DNA from: Rostrohypoxylon terebratum
Taxonomy: Eukaryota; Ascomycota; Sordariomycetes; Xylariales; Hypoxylaceae
Length of the DNA stretch: 64,000 bases
NCBI GenBank assembly: GCA_022497145.1
Contig: MU385863.1
Span: forward strand, 248,001 to 312,000
Reading direction: 5' to 3'
Position 1 is the stretch's first letter. The number at the start of each line of letters is the position of its first letter. Shown one piece after another: positions 22,012-34,573 of the stretch. The position numbers and the translations under genes are program-made. Under the pieces are notes generated by a model. It ran no database searches. It had not been told where the DNA came from and saw only the letters and a program-made list of their open reading frames with translations.

Positions 22012-22884
22012 ATGGCTACCACTACGATCTATCCGCCTCAGAACTCGAGCCCCCATTGTTCTTCTATCCCCCAACTCAACATTGACACAGCAATGTCTTC
22101 TCAGCCGGCTCCGGCTCCAGCCCCAGCACCACCATCCCCCAAGCCAGGCAGCAGTCATGGTAGCAATACTCCCAAGAAGCCCGGTGATCCTAAGAAGGAG
22201 ACCTACCGACTGCTCTCACATAAAGAATGGGTTCAGTTTTGCAAAGGTATTGGCGTGTTCAAAGACGACGAAAGCGAAGAGGTGGTTCGTCCAACCAGTC
22301 CGTGGTGGCCGCCAAACGGGTATAGAGATGGTCTGTATCAAGACGTTCTCATCGAGAAGACCAAGTTTACCTATCTCTTCCAAATTGTGTCAACGATAAC
22401 TTGGATCTTGATGCTCCTTCAGATCGCAATGAGTGCCGTTCTGACTGCCTTGGGGTCTGTGTCAACCTCATCTAGTACTAAGGAGGGAACAGCAATCGTA
22501 AGCCATTTTTTTCTATACTATTTTGAGAGAGAGAGAGAGAGCTTCATACATAGATTTCTGACCTCAGATTAGACTTCCATCGCTGCTATGAACACCTGCG
22601 TTGGCGGAATCCTAGCTCTCTTGCACAACAGCGGTCTGCCAGCCAGATACCGCTCCGACAGGAACGAGTTCTACAAACTCGAAGAGCACCTAAAGTCGAT
22701 TATCGACACGGCCCTCGTGCCTGCGGACCAAGGCATCAACGAGGTCATCGCCGACTGCTACACCATGTTCCGGGACGCCAGGCAGACTGTTCAGAACAAC
22801 ATCCCGGCATCCTACACCACGGCACCTAGAAGCGATAAGAGACTCGCGGAAAGAGCTTCGTGGATGATCAACTCGAAGAAGTGA
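22012..22884 (+). CDS. SLATT-domain two-TM membrane protein
   Basis: Two exons (22012-22497 and 22573-22884) flank a 75-bp intron (GTAAGC...TTAG) that contains a GA microsatellite. The product is 265 residues from the first Met, or 238 from Met28 at 22093, where an Ala/Pro-rich low-complexity leader starts; I favour 22093 but both fit. The body matches the fungal SLATT family (SMODS- and SLOG-associating 2TM effector). It shows WVQFCKGIGVF, then an N-terminal amphipathic part, TM1 about 120-145 (LFQIVSTITWILMLLQIAMS) and TM2 after the splice junction (AAMNTCVGGILALLH), then a soluble helical C-terminus with YKLEEHLKSI. In prokaryotes SLATT proteins are proposed pore-forming effectors of nucleotide-sensing conflict systems; the role in fungi is unknown. 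No sensor, nucleotidyltransferase or SLOG gene lies nearby. Confidence 0.82.
22525..22541 (+). repeat. GA microsatellite inside SLATT intron
   Basis: Eight and a half GA units within the 75-bp intron of the SLATT gene, so repeat-length changes would not alter the protein. Confidence 0.9.
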
Positions 22885-23588
22885 AGTTGGTTCATCCATA
22901 TGAGATACCCCACGCTGTCCTATTACACCAAGGCCTTGTTTGATACCCCAACCCTGATAGGATCACTCGATGCATCTAACTCAACTTATTATCCCGGGGA
23001 AGCATTTTAACTCATTGAAGGAGATATATATGCGTCTGTACTTGTCTGTTTGACTGTTCGCATTGTATTTTAGTCGTCTGCTAAACTATTATTGGAGTGT
23101 AATAATCGGGTTGGAGGTTGTGCAGAGCATTTTGGTATTTGGAGTTGAGTTAATAGGAAGCAAGCCCATCCATCGTCCGCCCTGCAGGGGTAGACGCAAG
23201 AGGCATACCAAAGGCGAAAGATGTTTAATGCAAGACTAATAGTCTAGGCATAATTGGCCATTATATTCTCGCTTTCAGGCGTCCATACGATCTGGGCAGT
23301 GCTGTATCCCCGTCTCACACGTGAAATTAACGTGTAGCTGTCTAAGAATTTGGATCATCACAGATCATACCGGGTCCGACATCGCTATTCGTAATCTACT
23401 ATTGTATTCGTACGTATCGAGATCTAGATTCTATGTCGTAAGCTGTATATGTAGATGCCGCAGCCAAGCCAAGCCACAAAAAAGCAAAACAAAACAACGA
23501 GGCTCGCCGTTAAAACACGCCCTCAATCGTCAATCCAATCCAAGCACAATGCATTATCACATACACATGCTCCCATAGTATCCCTACT
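22885..23588. other. Convergent 3' intergenic SLATT / OPT
   Basis: About 700 bp shared by the 3' ends of two convergent genes. No gene or repeat of note is seen; terminator signals are probably A/T-rich elements but cannot be pinpointed. Confidence 0.5.
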
Positions 23589-26500
23589 CTACCACTTATC
23601 CGGTCCGAAATGACTTCCATTCGGTACGGTGTTATACGCACAAGCCTGCCAGTCGCAACCCTGTTTATATACCTCTGTACCCCACCAGCTGAACCCGTCC
23701 ATCCAGCCTGGGTAAATGAAACCGAAAAACACGATAACGATACCAAAAGCAAGTCCTGAGTCGAGCGCCGCGCTGAGTGTCATTGTGTACTTGGACCACC
23801 AGCCCGAGGCCCTATTCTTAATCAGGTAATTGAAGATATAGCAAACGACAGCCCAAACGGAGAAGTTGAGACCAGTCGCCGGCGGGATCCAGCTCAGTGA
23901 TCCGAACAAGACGGGAAGGTTGATCTTACGGACGATGCTGGACTTTCTGTTGCGACCGTAAAGCCACAGCGGTATCGGGGCAATCGCGCCGATCAAGAAG
24001 CACCATACGAGCGGGCGGTATGTGGCGTTTGGTCCGAAGAACTCTGCAGGTCCGACAACGCCCCATAATATCGACCCGTTGAAATGAACCCGAGCGATCG
24101 GGCAGGTGAACCCGTTGATAGCCTGAGGGGTACATATTCCTGGTACGTTTATGAACATCCAGTTCAGCACGAGAATCTGTGTGATCGAGGAAACGATCGT
24201 TGCGACCATCTGCACAGAGAAGAGAAGTCTTGGCGGGATCTTCATATAATGTCCCAATTTCAGATCTGCCGCAAATTTGATGCCCTGTGCAGATGAAATG
24301 TAGCCGTATGTCACGAAGACCATGTTAGCGACAGGTCTCCCGGGGAAGACGACGCCGCAGATGAGTTGACAGATGAGATAGATGCTGCTGTGCTGATTCG
24401 TCACCGCCATCACGATGCCGATGGGTATGAATAGCACAGCACATATTCCAAGAGCGAGTAGCAATCCATACCATGGTAAATGAATCGGATAACTAATGGC
24501 ATGTTAGGAAACAAGCTTGGATTTGGAAAAGATAGTGAACTCACTATTCGACGACAAAAATTCCTATCGCCGTCATCGACACAAATGTCAATAAATACCA
24601 TGTGATTGGCGCATCCTTATATCTCCTCATAAGGCGGTTGTGGACGTCTTCATGACTTAAAATATTGTCAAAAGTCGAACTCGATCTTAGGATGCCGGGT
24701 TGATCTCCGTTAGAGACAACTCCGCCGAGTGGTTGGTACGTCGGTCTGCTGTCTTCCTCTGCTTCCTTCAAAGAACGCTTCCACTGAGTGTATATATCCT
24801 TGCCATGCCAGCAGCTAGTATGTGTTAGGAGCGAAGCCAAGCCAGCGAATTGAAGTCCGTAGCTGAGCACATAGGTGATCGGCAGAAACACTCGACTATA
24901 CTTCGAATACGCTTCCCTATCGAAGAGAAAATCCGCCGTCAAAATTTTGCCAACGTCGTATATCTTTCCAGTGTTGTCGTACACTGACGATGAGAGAATC
25001 GGCATATAGGATGAGTAAAATAGGTTTGTATAGTACCCAATCGGTGCGATAATCCACATCACTATCACCAAGCCCCCAATAACATTCATGGCGGCCCAAA
25101 AAGGTGTTAATAAAGGCGATCCAATATACGCAATCTGAGCCCAGTCAAATGTGAGAGGAAACAAACCCAAGCCGGAGGCTACTCCAAAAAGATTCGCGAC
25201 TACAGGATTATTCGGGGCAAACCAAGTGACCACATTGAAATAACTTAACGCTGGCATCAGTAACCCGGGAAGAAAGTAGAAGCAAAAGCCAGATATCCAG
25301 ACGATGAAGAAGAATCTCCATCTGCTTATCGTCCAGCCATTTGCGGGTTTATTCTCTTCTCTATGCAAAGTGGTAAACATAGCAGCCGACATTAGAGTGC
25401 CTGGCCAGATCATGCCAGCTGGCCGTACCAAAAAGCGCCTCGTCAGGCCAGCGAAGGTATACCCCAAGATTTGGGTGGAGAGGGTAAGTAATAGTTGATA
25501 TGCAATACCAACATCTTGTTTATAGAACTGGGTCTGCTCGACGATGACATCCGTAGCGAACGCAAAGCCGAAAGATACGTTACTGCTCACATATACGCAG
25601 CTATGTTCTTTTTCATTCCAAGAACCTTGAGCGAGCCATAGGCGAAAGCGCTCAAGCCGACTCCTCTCTTTGAAGACGGCTGGCGCACGTCCGCGTGGTC
25701 TATCTATTCGGACGCCCTCCTCGAATTCTTCCGGAGGATCGTCCGGACGTTTTAAAAAGAAGTCCCATAAAAGACCAAGGGGGTGGACGAGAAGCAATGC
25801 TATGACAGGTGTAATGGAAACGCTAGGGTATCTCAAGGAGAAGAACAGATTTGTGGAAGAACCAAGTATAGAGAATAAGGTAGACAGCATCCACATGCGA
25901 GGTGTATTTATCGATAGTGAGGTATTATCGGTTGGGGAGACCGAGGCGCGGACCTGAGGATATGGAGAATTATCGGGAGGATCTGGGTCAGACCCGTCGT
26001 TCGCATCTTCTGAGCCATCTTCGTCTTCGGCAGCTGAGTTATCCGAATTTACGTCGGGAGCAAGATCGTTCATTAAAGGTCTCTCGCCAATGCTAGAGCG
26101 ACCCTCGGGGCCGTCAGCTACCGTTGATCCTCCGACTTGTTCTGATTGACTCTTTCGTCTTCGACTCAAGGAAGATGTGCTCGTTCGGATAGTCGCCGAT
26201 CGGCCAGTGTCGACGGAGCGATGTCGCCTAGCATGGCGAATATCCGCGCTGGATCTTCTACTCGGCGACACTAGGTTATAATCTTCATTATCACCCTCGG
26301 TATCTGAACTACTGGTCTCGGGATGTATGGGCGCAGCTCCGTAAGAGCCAGTTCCGAACCCAGGCGAGGAGCGAATCAAGAGAGGGGCTTTCGACATGAT
26401 CCTCAAACCTCGTCGGCTGTCGACGGTATGGTTATGATTCGCCTCCTCGTAGTCGAGTTCGATGTACTGGAAGTCATGGCTTGAGCTCGGCGCAGAGGGA

Positions 26501-26802
26501 GGTGTACTAATACTAGGTAATATGGGAAAGCTGGATCCAGGCGACACGGAGGCAGCAGTATTTGTATCTTTGGGAGTGGAAGTTAGCGGCGTGGGTTGCG
26601 TGGGGCCTGAGACTTGGGCTGGATCTGCGTCTGCGGGAAGGCAGGGTTGGGCGGAGCTCCTGCTTGTGTTGGTGTTGATGGGTCGCAATGGAAGGATTTC
26701 AGATTGGTCATTGTGGACATCATCTTGGGGGTCGAGGGGTCCTCGAGGGTTTAATGACATAAGCGATACATTATCCCTGCTTTTTGAGGAAGTCGAGGGC
26801 AT
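23589..26802 (-). CDS. OPT-family oligopeptide transporter
   Basis: Two exons (26802-24545, 24492-23589) are joined by a 52-bp intron (GTGAGT...CTAAC...TTAG); the splice restores VVEYYPIHLPWYGLLLALG. The product is 1053 residues. OPT proteins are proton-coupled plasma-membrane importers of small peptides, glutathione or metal chelates. About 290 N-terminal residues are a Ser/Pro/Asp-rich cytosolic tail. The membrane part begins with the family hallmark region (NTPRMWMLSTLFSILGSSTN) and contains NPVVANLFGVASGLGLFPL and WAQIAYIGSPL, as in fungal OPTs. A dozen or more hydrophobic segments continue to the C-terminus, which ends ACAYNTVPNGSHFGPDKW-like, a conserved OPT tail. The acidic and Ser-rich tail is longer than in yeast Opt1/Opt2 and may carry regulatory phosphosites. 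Substrate is not predictable. The gene is convergent with the SLATT gene and divergent from the folate cyclo-ligase. Confidence 0.94.
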
Positions 26803-28451
26803 TTTTTTGGTCCAACGTTACGTAGCCAGCAGCTGCGATGGCTGGTCATTTTTCCAATGGGCAGTCTTGATCCGGTCGGTCCAGTCAGCCAGTCAGCCAG
26901 TCCAGTCGTATTCTGCACGGGAAGGCGCACTTTTGCTTTTACATGAGCTAGGTACACGAACTACACAGGTAGTACCTTCGGGCCTACAAAAAATGTAAGT
27001 CTAATAAGTGGATTTTTCTTAATGAAGGCGCCGTCGAGTGGGAAGAGCGGAGGTTCAAAGGTTCATCTTTAGAGCTTTAGGCATGCACGTGTATGCAATG
27101 ATACCTCTAGGGCTGTGCTATGAGTACTTTTCGAGCCCTGCCGGGCAAGATCGGCTGAGCCGATGTTGTACCTGATAAGTTCCGGATTTCCTAATCGACT
27201 TTAGACTAACTTCCAAGTCCAACGTTGAACGAAGATTTTGGACTCCTATGTATTTCGTGAAAAGGAGAAGCGTACAGTTACTACTATGTAAGATATATTA
27301 AGGCTAATAATTCTGCAGTTTCCAAGTACCACGGCAGAACTCGAAGAAGAAAAGAAATGCCAAAAGAAACCAAACGCGGTCGTGGTACACAACCTCCCTT
27401 GTAACAGGACCCAACCAAAATCCATGTTGCAGGTAGCAGGTCCAGCAGCAGCTGGAGGTCCTACCAGGACCTACGGTGTCGGAGCACGCTAGCTGCTAGA
27501 AGCATCAGCACGCTGCAGCTCGCCCAACTTGTCATGCAGAACGGATGAGGCGATGAGGCACCAGACCAGGCGCGGACCCAAGGAAGAGACGCTGTTAACC
27601 ACTAATCGTATCTCGCTTAGGCGGATCTCCGTTGCATGTCTAGGTATGTATGTGTGTTGGATCAGACAATCCGAGGTCCCGAGTCATACGATCAAAGATT
27701 GATTGATTAGATTACGATGGATAAGATGAAAAAGATAATAGGCATAATTATAATACATACCTATGTATGCTAGTTCTGTACTGAGTGCGAAAGCCGGACG
27801 TGTGTTCAATATTGAATTCGAGTACATGTGTTGTAGCATGGCACAATGGGCACATGCAACATAACCCTTATTCAATCTTCCTTTCGTTACAACATTGCGC
27901 ATTGCACTAATATTGGCTGGCGTTCATAGTTTAGTGCGCTATAACGAACCATTGAGCTCGATGAGAAAATAGTATGGTATGGCAACTGCTAAGTACGGTA
28001 TGGCACGGGGTGTGACCAAGGAATAAAGTTGGTTATCGACCATCTGGTATCGAGATCCGTCGTTTATTCGACATAGTACCTGATAACACCACCAATAACG
28101 TAAATTTCTACCTTCACCGAAGCGGTTGTACACGGTGTGTTACTACTGTTAGTACTAACTTACTACTAGGCAGGTGGACGATATTGTGGTAGTAGTAATC
28201 TGAGGAAAATTCTCACCTTCTAAAGCCTTATTCCGAATTTAGCGGGGTTCTGTTCGGTCACCGCTCGTTCTAAATCACAGCTTCCAATCTAACCGTCGAA
28301 TTAATTCACGTCGCATCCGCCGCCCAAGCAAACGGAGACGGGAACGCGGATCAACCCGATGATACCTGGATGATCTCATGACACATACATAGTGTGGAAT
28401 CTATGTCACAATTTCTAGCACTTTTGTTTCCATTTTTTTTATCTTCAAAGC
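26803..28451. other. Divergent intergenic OPT / 5-FCL
   Basis: About 1.65 kb. It has a CCAGTCAGCCAGT direct repeat near 26880-26905, GCAGGTAGCAGGTCCAGCAGCAGC-type short repeats near 27430-27450, and otherwise AT-rich DNA. Small open frames (27684-27902 and 27939-28133, minus) show no features. This should hold the promoters of both flanking genes. Confidence 0.5.
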
Positions 28452-29316
28452 ATGTCACAGGGGGCAGACATGAACTCAGCAGCGCTTAATGCTGCCAAGT
28501 CGCAGTTACGCTCGTTTATGAAACAGCGGCTAGCCAATATTTCACAAGATTCCATCGTAGCTCAAAGTGAGTCTCTTACACGCTCCTATATGACCTTACA
28601 TGGCATCAACAGGGGTCACATGTACATATGAGCACACTTAGTTGACCATAAGCGTAGGCTCAAATGTTTTCCTCTCTTTATCTAAATTCAAACCATATGT
28701 GGATGCAAAAAGAATTGCGGTCTACCTGTCCATGACAAATGGAGAGATCTTAACGGACCCCATTGTTAGACATGCCCTTTCCTCGGGAAAGGAGGTATTT
28801 GTGCCTTACTTGCACAAGTCTGGTTTGCAACCAGGCGATGGGCCGACTAGGTTGATGGATATGGTGAGTCTGAAGGATGTTGAGGATTATGAGTCTTTGC
28901 AAAGAGACAAGTGGGGAATCCCGAGCATTGATGCTGCTACGATCCACCAAAGAAAACGAAGTGTGGGCGAGCTCGATGGAAAGAGATCTGAGGATGTTTC
29001 TCTCGATCTAATCCTCCTACCCGGCGTCGCATTTGATATCGATCCACAATCTAATGCTATCCGAAGGTTGGGTCACGGCAGGGGCTTCTACGATTATTTC
29101 CTTCATCGGTATACGTTGGCTGCTTCACCGGAAGAGAGAACATTAAGTGGTCGACCAGCTGTATTGTTATATGCCCTAGCATTGAAAGAGCAATTCCTTG
29201 CCCCGGATTCAGGGCAGTTTGTTCCTGTTGGCCCTCATGATCAACCGATAGATGGCCTATTTCTCGGAGATGGCCAAATCAAAGAATCTGAGAACGCAAA
29301 CGGCGACGCAGAATAG
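28452..29316 (+). CDS. FAU1: 5-formyltetrahydrofolate cyclo-ligase
   Basis: Two exons (28452-28566, 28658-29316) flank a 91-bp intron. Splicing at AAA|GTGAGT and GTAG|GC gives a continuous AQSSNVFLSLSKFKPY start, and the product is 257 residues. The enzyme uses ATP to convert 5-formyl-THF to 5,10-methenyl-THF, returning the folate storage form to one-carbon metabolism. Recognisable parts are the substrate-side strand RIAVYLSM, the conserved block EVFVPYLHKS, the LDLILLPGVAFD strand and the nucleotide-binding loop RLGHGRGFYDYFL (175-187). The ATG at 28452 was chosen because it gives a helix with the usual KSQLRSFMKQRL context; an in-frame Met7 also exists. There is no targeting peptide. It is convergent with SmE, and only 142 bp separate the two stop codons, so the transcripts may overlap at the 3' ends. 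Confidence 0.94.
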
Positions 29317-29458
29317 AATGAGTACATCTTGACCAACTTCGGGTATCCATAATCATCTGATATTCATAGGCAGTGGGTTCGGTGCGAGTGCTGGTGAGAG
29401 AGTAATGTCCGTGAAGTAGCTTCCAATCTCGACCCATGTCCTCCAACATTTAATTCTT

Positions 29459-29881
29459 TCATACGGCTTCTTGGATTAACGAAACATTGTCTCCCTTCAA
29501 TAGAATTTGCCCTGAAAGAAAATTCATTAGCTGTGTACGAATCATTTATAAGGACAGGGAAATATGGCCATACCTAATGGCCTTCGCTTCTCCTCCAGAT
29601 TCGTCTTCGTAATTTGCTTCACCTCGACTGCGTCGTCGACAACAAGATTCATAAATTCGTCGAATCCCTATTGGTGTAGTTGTTAGCGAAGACACGGAGA
29701 AAGACAAACGATACAAGCATTAAAGGAGCCTGTTACGCACCCTGATCTTGCCCTCAATTCGGATTGACAGTTGCTCGTACAACCAGATCTTGACGGTCGC
29801 GTGAGTTTGGAGAAGCTTGAAGATGAAATTAATAGGTGGGAGCAGGATCTTGCGCCCACCGCCGCCACCACGACCAGCCAT
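29459..29881 (-). CDS. SME1: Small nuclear ribonucleoprotein E (SmE)
   Basis: Three exons (29881-29741, 29667-29574, 29511-29459) with introns of 73 and 62 bp give 95 residues. SmE is one of seven Sm proteins forming the ring around U1, U2, U4 and U5 snRNAs in the spliceosome. The chain begins MAGRGGGGGRKILLPPINF. It contains the Sm1 motif ([30 protein letters not shown] region) and the Sm2 motif ILLKGDNVSLI near the C-terminus, ending QEAV. Length matches yeast and human SmE (94 and 92 residues). The Gly-rich N-terminal stretch (five Gly in a row) is a modest extension. No single open frame covers this gene, so it is easily missed by ORF scanning. It is divergent from MTR10, with 780 bp between the two start codons. 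Confidence 0.96.
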
Positions 29882-30661
29882 TGTGATGTTTTTCAAGAGA
29901 AAACCGTGTCGGACTTGTGTGGTAGGCCTAACGGACGAACGACAAAGTTCGAGGGATGTAGCAGAGTTATGCGTGAAGGTCTAAGACGTGTTTGTTATCG
30001 GTTGGATTGTTGGATTGTTGGCTCGCAATAAAATCCGACGAGGCAGAAAGAAGCTTATTAGAAGGCTGAAGGCTGAAGCACCTGCCAGCAAGTCTAAATA
30101 TTAAGTGGATTTAGTGGATTTACCTAAACTAGTACTAAGTAGGACTAGGTACCTACCTAGTTTTGAATCTTGATAGCTGGGGCGTCGAAGTACAATACCT
30201 TAGTAGTACTATTACCTACTGAATCCTTGCTATGAATCACTAGCCACAGCTGATCGACCCCTCCAAGTCAAGCCACATACTGAACCCTGGAGAGTCGAGA
30301 CATCTGGGCAAGCTCGATTCCACTATTCAGGCTCACATGGCAACCACAGAGAGCAATGATGTTTCCTGAGATTATTTTCTTGGCCCCTCTTTCCCTCCTA
30401 CGCCAACACGTATAATAAAATCTTTTGCATTTTAAGAATTCAGCCAACTTTTGAAGCCCCAAGATTTTTTACCTTCCGCCTTGACTATTAGGATCACCTC
30501 TACCGTCGTGCATTTTCTGGCGTCGGTGCATCTTATTATCACTTTTTACTCTGGCTATTCCTGATTATCTTGCGACCAACCCTGATTGACGGACTGCCCG
30601 CTCCTATCGACTTCCGTGCCCACCCCACGGCCGTTGTCCCGATCGATAGAAGTTGCGCATC
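29882..30661. other. Divergent promoter region SME1 / MTR10
   Basis: 780 bp between two start codons on opposite strands. CTAGGTACC motifs lie near 30145-30165. T-rich and pyrimidine-rich runs near 30440-30600 are in position for the MTR10 leader. No gene seen. Confidence 0.5.
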
Positions 30662-33600
30662 ATGGCCGCCAACGATGCGCAACCGGCTTTCGGGCCGGAA
30701 GAAATGCTTCAGGCCATGCTGACCATGAGGGGTGGGGCTGCAGAAAAAAGGAAGAAGGAAGCACACGAATATCTCGAGCTTTTCCAGAAGTCGGTCAGTA
30801 TTCGCAGTCAGGCTCGGTCATGGATGCCATCCTTGGCACACATTAGTACTGACCACGTTATGGTATATAGCCAGCAGCATGGACCACGAGCATTACGATA
30901 TTGCAGTCGAATGCCGAAGCAGACGTCAAGTTATTTGCAGCAACGACGCTCAGAGGAAAGGTTAGTTGCTCACGAGATCATATTGCGTCATGGCAGGCTG
31001 GGCAGGCAAACGAGGCTGACCGGACAATTAACATAACTAGATTACCTACGATCTCACAACCCAAGTGCCCGCAGCTGAAATTCCGGCTGTACGAACTCAA
31101 CTACTTGCTCTCCTCAAACGGTATGCGCCGGGACCGAAGCCGATAAGAGTGCAACTATGTGTATGCTTGGCTATCTTGGCTATACAGATGCAGGAGTGGA
31201 AGGACGTTCTTCCCGTCGTGGTATCGTCCCTCGGTGACGATGCCGAAAGCCACACCTGCATCCTAGACTTCCTTAGGGTTCTACCGGAAGAGGTGACCGA
31301 AGGACGCAAAATCACCTTGACAGTATGTGGACCGACGCAATCTGATACGTTTAATGCGACCCTTGCTCTTTTACCCACCGGCGATGTTTTGTTGCGATGA
31401 CTACGGCTCGAGATGAAATGCGATCTAATTGATTATCATTTAGGACGAAGAACTCGCCCAAAGGACCAGCGAACTGCTAGAACAAAATGCTCCTCAAGTC
31501 GTACAACTCCTCATTAACTACGCTCACTCATCTCGTAAGATCGACCTAATCCTATAGGGAGGGACTCTACTAATATGCGAAAACAGCTGCTTGTGCTACA
31601 AATCCTCAGCTTTTCGATTGTATTACGTCGTGGTTGCGCGAGGTTCCCGTGAACGACATCGTCAAATCACCTCTGCTAACTATCGTTTTCAACGCACTCG
31701 AGGCCGACTCCTCTTTCCAAGCCGCCGCAGATTGTATTTCGACTATGGTCAGAGAGACCAAAGAGATTGATGACAATATCGAAACCATTCAAATACTGCT
31801 CCCGCGAATCATTGCTCTACGACCGAAGATTCACAAGGTAGTTGAGGAAGAAGATATCGAGTCTTACAAGGCTCTCACCAAATTATTTGGCGAGGCTGGA
31901 TCTTCGTGGGCTGTTGCCATAGCTCGCGAACCCACCCACTTCAGACCTTTGGTAGACGCCATTCTCGAGTGCGCTGCCAGAGATAAGGATAGGGAGGTCA
32001 TCGAATTTACCTTTGACTTCTGGTACGATCTTAAGCAGTACCTGGTCTTGGAAAAATACATCCAAGCTCGCGTGAATCTTGTTGATGTCTACGCGAAGCT
32101 TGTCGATGTCCTCCTTAATCATCTAGAGTATCCCGAATCAGAGTCCGGCGACGAGAAAGATCTTTTTGATGGAGATAGGGAAGCGGAAGAAAAGTTTCGC
32201 GAATTCAGACACCTTATGGGTGACACTCTGAAGGACTGCTGCGAAATCATGGGTATTTCCGAGTGTCTCTCAAAGGTTCACGATGCCATCAAAATATGGA
32301 TGCAAAAATATGCCAGCTTGGCTAATGATACTTCCGTCCCTCACTGGCAGCAGCTAGAGGCTCCTCTGTTCTCTATGAGAGCTATGGGTCGTATGGTCAC
32401 CAAGGACGAGAACACCGTTTTGCCACAACTCATGCCTCTTCTAGTCCAAATGCCGGCTCACGAGAAGCTACGTTTTGCGACGATCATGGTCTTGGGTAGA
32501 TACACGGAGTGGACTGCAGCTCACCCCGAATTTCTTCACCCCCAATTCAACTACATCATAGAATCATTCAACGCCAATTCGAAAGAGATCGTGAGGGCTG
32601 CCGCGATGGCAATCAAATATTTCTGTACTGACTGCAAGCATCTTCTCAGCCAACAGGTCATCCAACTTCAGGAGTTCTACAACATGATTCTAGATAAGCT
32701 CCCAGAGCTTAGTCAAGAAGAGATCACCGAAGGAGTTGCAACTGTCGTCTCTGTCCAACCGAAGTCCGAAATTTACAAGCTTCTCAAGCTTTTCTGTGAC
32801 CCCCTGGTTGAGCGATTGATGACCAAGGCAAACAACGCAGCAGGCAAGGACGACAATGAAGGGAAGCTTGCAGTCGCTGACCATCTACAATTGATCACGC
32901 TCTTTGCCCAACAAGTGGTGATCCTTCCTCCGGTAGAGCGTGGCGAGGAAGACCCTGCTGTGAAGTACTGGCAGGAAGTATTTCCTATCTTGGCCAAAGT
33001 TCTAGAAAGCTTCCTTAGCTTCCCTCCTATCTGCGAGAGGGTCTGTAGATGCTGGAGATTCATGGTGATCTCACACCGAGGCGCTATGGCACCTATCCTT
33101 CCGGATATGGCGAACCAGCTAGCGAGCGGGTTTGCTACATCGAGACAAGGATGTTTCCTATGGGTTACCGGAGCGATCCTGCGCGAATTTTCCGATGACC
33201 GAGAACACGTAGACCCGGCTATGACAGAAGACATCTACGTTTTCTTCAACGCCCAGGCCACCAACGTCTTACGCTTTATCACCGAGGTGCCGTCACTAGA
33301 TCTTCCGGATGTCATAGAAGATTTCTTCCGCCTAGCCGTGGATGGACTCCTGTATTACCCTCAGAAATTCATCCCCTCGCCCCTATTCGAACCCGTATTC
33401 GAGGCTGCTTATTCTGTCCTCGTCCTTCAGCAACGTGAGCCCCTTTCCGCTACTCTTCATTACATTCGTGATGTCCTTGGGTGGGGTACCGCGTACCCGC
33501 CGTCATCCTATGAGCATCTTTCAGCAGCAGAAGCTCAGGTTCTAAGAGAAGCCGTAAAGCGACTCGTCATTAAGGAGGGGGAGATGCTGGTGAAGCGTTT

Positions 33601-33934
33601 ACTTGCCGGGATGATGATTACTTTCCCGAAGGACTGTTTTGCGGACGCTAGTGGCGCTCTGCTCACGTTATTCGAGATATTCCCGGCCGAGACAACAACA
33701 TGGGTAGACAGTACACTCCGATTACTACCCGCGGGCACCGTCACATCGACGGAGGTGGACCGTTTCATGGCCAAGATTAGAGACAGACTCTCTACCAATG
33801 ATTCTGGGGACGTCCGACAGATACGCTCGATTCTTCAGGATTTCACCAACACCTACCGACGAAGATACGTCGCGCCTCGGGACGGTCTAGGGGCACTCGA
33901 AGGCTCACGATTCCGATTCTCGGGTAGCTTCTGA
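30662..33934 (+). CDS. MTR10: Importin-beta family nuclear import receptor (transportin-SR/Mtr10)
   Basis: Five exons: 30662-30793, 30871-30960, 31041-31322, 31444-31534 and 31587-33934 (introns 77, 80, 121 and 52 bp), giving 980 residues. Mtr10/TNPO3 imports SR-type RNA-binding proteins such as Npl3 and contributes to tRNA traffic; it shuttles through the nuclear pore and is unloaded by Ran-GTP. The whole chain is HEAT-repeat-like helices. The N-terminal block EKRKKEAHEYLELFQKS then SITILQSNAEADVKLFAATTL is the typical importin N-terminal, Ran-binding region. LCVCLAILAIQMQEWKDVLP and EELAQRTSELLEQNAPQV continue it. Length matches yeast Mtr10 (972) and human TNPO3 (923). The first donor is GTCAGT, weaker than the others. 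The start at 30662 is the first ATG of the conserved frame. It is convergent with the Nudix gene. Assignment to Mtr10 rather than Kap122 is from remembered similarity. Confidence 0.9.
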
Positions 33935-34573
33935 GATGAAGTAAATGGGGTGTCGACTCTTTCTGCACTAAGGTGGGGCGAACGAATTTCACTGGGGGGG
34001 TTCTATGATGGGAGGCTCGATTTGAGATGTTAGACAACGAGATGCTGTATGATGGTCAAGGGATGAATGATTTGGGACTTGTTTATTAGTCGTGACGTTC
34101 CTGCAGCTGCGTAGGCTGTAGAATTAAAAAAAGTAGATAGGTATAATCTCAGTTCGTTGGGTTCGGAGCGGTGGTGGCGTAGATTCGGGAGTGAGACGGG
34201 ATGCAAAATGATACCTAACAACAACAGTAGTTCTGCTCTGGTCGCAGATCGCTCAAGGCGGATCGCCGCCCAGAGATTGATTGTACATATGCCAGCATTT
34301 ACCTAGCAATATCTATTCACAGCCATTACAATAATTTATGGCATCGATCGTCTTGGTACTTTTAGCAACCGTCCGTTTTCATAGCGGATGCAGTGTACAC
34401 TTAGATACCTAGGTATCTAAAGGCTACTTAAATTTATGCAACTTCTAAATCATAGTACCATACCCCCAATACATATCTTGCCCTCAAGACTTATTATACT
34501 ATTTTCTTATGCTTTACGGTGGTATATAGGATGATGACAAATGTAAATGCCCTGATGCATATCAGTTCTATTT
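33935..34573. other. Convergent 3' intergenic MTR10 / Nudix
   Basis: About 640 bp, AT-rich in its right half, with a TAGATACCTAGGTATCTA palindrome near 34402-34420. No gene seen. Confidence 0.5.
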
